Shown here in pieces: positions 49,254 to 49,372 of a DNA stretch of 49,372 bases. Each line of letters starts with the position of its first letter. Position 1 is the first letter of the stretch. Position numbers and translations under genes: made by a program. The stretch spans positions 1 through 49,372 of the forward strand of contig JBBRQP010000016.1 of assembly GCA_038226175.1 (NCBI GenBank), given 5' to 3'. The notes below the pieces were generated by a model. It did not search any database and was not told the origin of the DNA. It saw nothing but the letters and a program-made list of their open reading frames with translations. The stretch is from JBBRQP01 sp038226175. GTDB lineage: Bacteria; Cyanobacteriota; Cyanobacteriia; Gloeobacterales; Anthocerotibacteraceae.

Positions 49254-49372
49254 TTATGACGGGTAGAGGCGCTTCAGTTTCTCCCGTGCTTCTTTGGTCG
49301 TGAAGCGCCATTGGATTTTCGTCTGTGCTCGATTGCGTTGCTCTTGCCAACACCGTATTGCTTGACCTACCC
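49254..49372 (-). mobile_element. IS630-type transposase, C-terminal fragment running off the right edge
   Basis: The reverse strand frame entering at the edge reads VGQAIRCWQEQRNRAQTKIQ, followed by WRFTTKEAREKLKRLYPS and a TAA at 49254-49256. The ending W-x-FTTxxARxKLKxLYPS is the typical C-terminus of IS630-family DDE transposases. Joining this edge to the left one does not keep the reading frame and would lack roughly 270 residues. The rest of the gene is therefore outside the window and the two ends are not simply adjacent. Confidence 0.72.

Noticed and set aside
1..49372. Window as a complete circular element closed through the IS630 fragments
   Set aside because: Joining the ends is out of frame and leaves about 270 transposase residues missing; core genes (carB, gatB, pyrB, asd, ahcY) argue for chromosome.

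Overview
This 49.4 kb window looks like chromosomal DNA from a cyanobacterium. The markers are ndhC (NDH-1 subunit 3), a GUN4-domain protein, a fused NADPH-thioredoxin reductase/thioredoxin (NTRC type), a geranylgeranyl-reductase-family flavoprotein, a cyanophycinase-like peptidase, a Nat/Liv-type ABC ATPase and GatB of the indirect Gln-tRNA pathway. Gene order is scattered in the usual cyanobacterial way, with short operons of 2 to 5 genes on both strands. The species cannot be named from sequence alone. Both ends of the window lie inside IS630-type transposase genes (5' end at the left edge, 3' end at the right edge, same orientation), so this is most likely a whole contig broken at copies of a repeated insertion sequence.

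Layout. 1-2.5 kb: an AT-rich accessory patch beside the IS fragment, holding a DUF3644 protein with a HEPN-like RX4H motif, a mazE-mazF toxin-antitoxin pair and a decayed flavin-reductase fragment. 2.5-16.2 kb: MOSC protein, secreted beta-propeller-like protein, pyrB-gun4, a class II Fic protein with a striking 19-bp inverted repeat in front of it, flavin reductase, livF/natE, a large secreted YncE-propeller/phosphoesterase, surE, phosphoglucomutase, ilvE and a geranylgeranyl-reductase-family enzyme. 16.3-20.9 kb: a tight minus-strand operon blaI-M56 peptidase-GNAT-rsmI-ygfZ, divergent from a small exported protein whose predicted mature N-terminus is His and an orphan FtsH-extracellular-domain-like membrane protein. 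20.9-30.9 kb: an SDR lacking the catalytic Ser, a frameshifted cyanophycinase-like gene, ndhC without ndhK/ndhJ, tRNA-Asp with a membrane protein directly behind it, a HEAT-repeat protein, asd, ahcY, tRNA-Val, a lipoprotein, and an alpha/beta-hydrolase-fold protein that appears to lack the catalytic Asp and His.

31-40.6 kb: a GH15/phosphorylase-kinase-alpha-like protein translationally coupled to a ROK glucokinase (probable glucan use), an AT-rich acyltransferase-3 gene, a PhzF protein, and a cobalamin riboswitch controlling a BtuB-like TonB-dependent receptor followed 2 nt later by a periplasmic PQQ/WD-like propeller protein that is a candidate partner in B12 uptake. 40.6-49.4 kb: carB, an Rpn-type (PD-(D/E)XK) pseudogene interrupted by a MITE-like element, the NTRC-type gene, a non-coding stretch that can fold as an H-type pseudoknot, comF and gatB.

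The observations most worth follow-up are: (i) the B12-riboswitch/BtuB/propeller operon; (ii) the BlaI/M56 regulatory pair divergent from the N-terminal-His exported protein and the orphan FtsH-ext-like protein; (iii) the fic operator-like repeats; (iv) the DUF3644 HEPN-like protein next to MazEF; and (v) the pseudoknot-capable intergenic region. No CRISPR array, prophage, integron or rRNA was seen.
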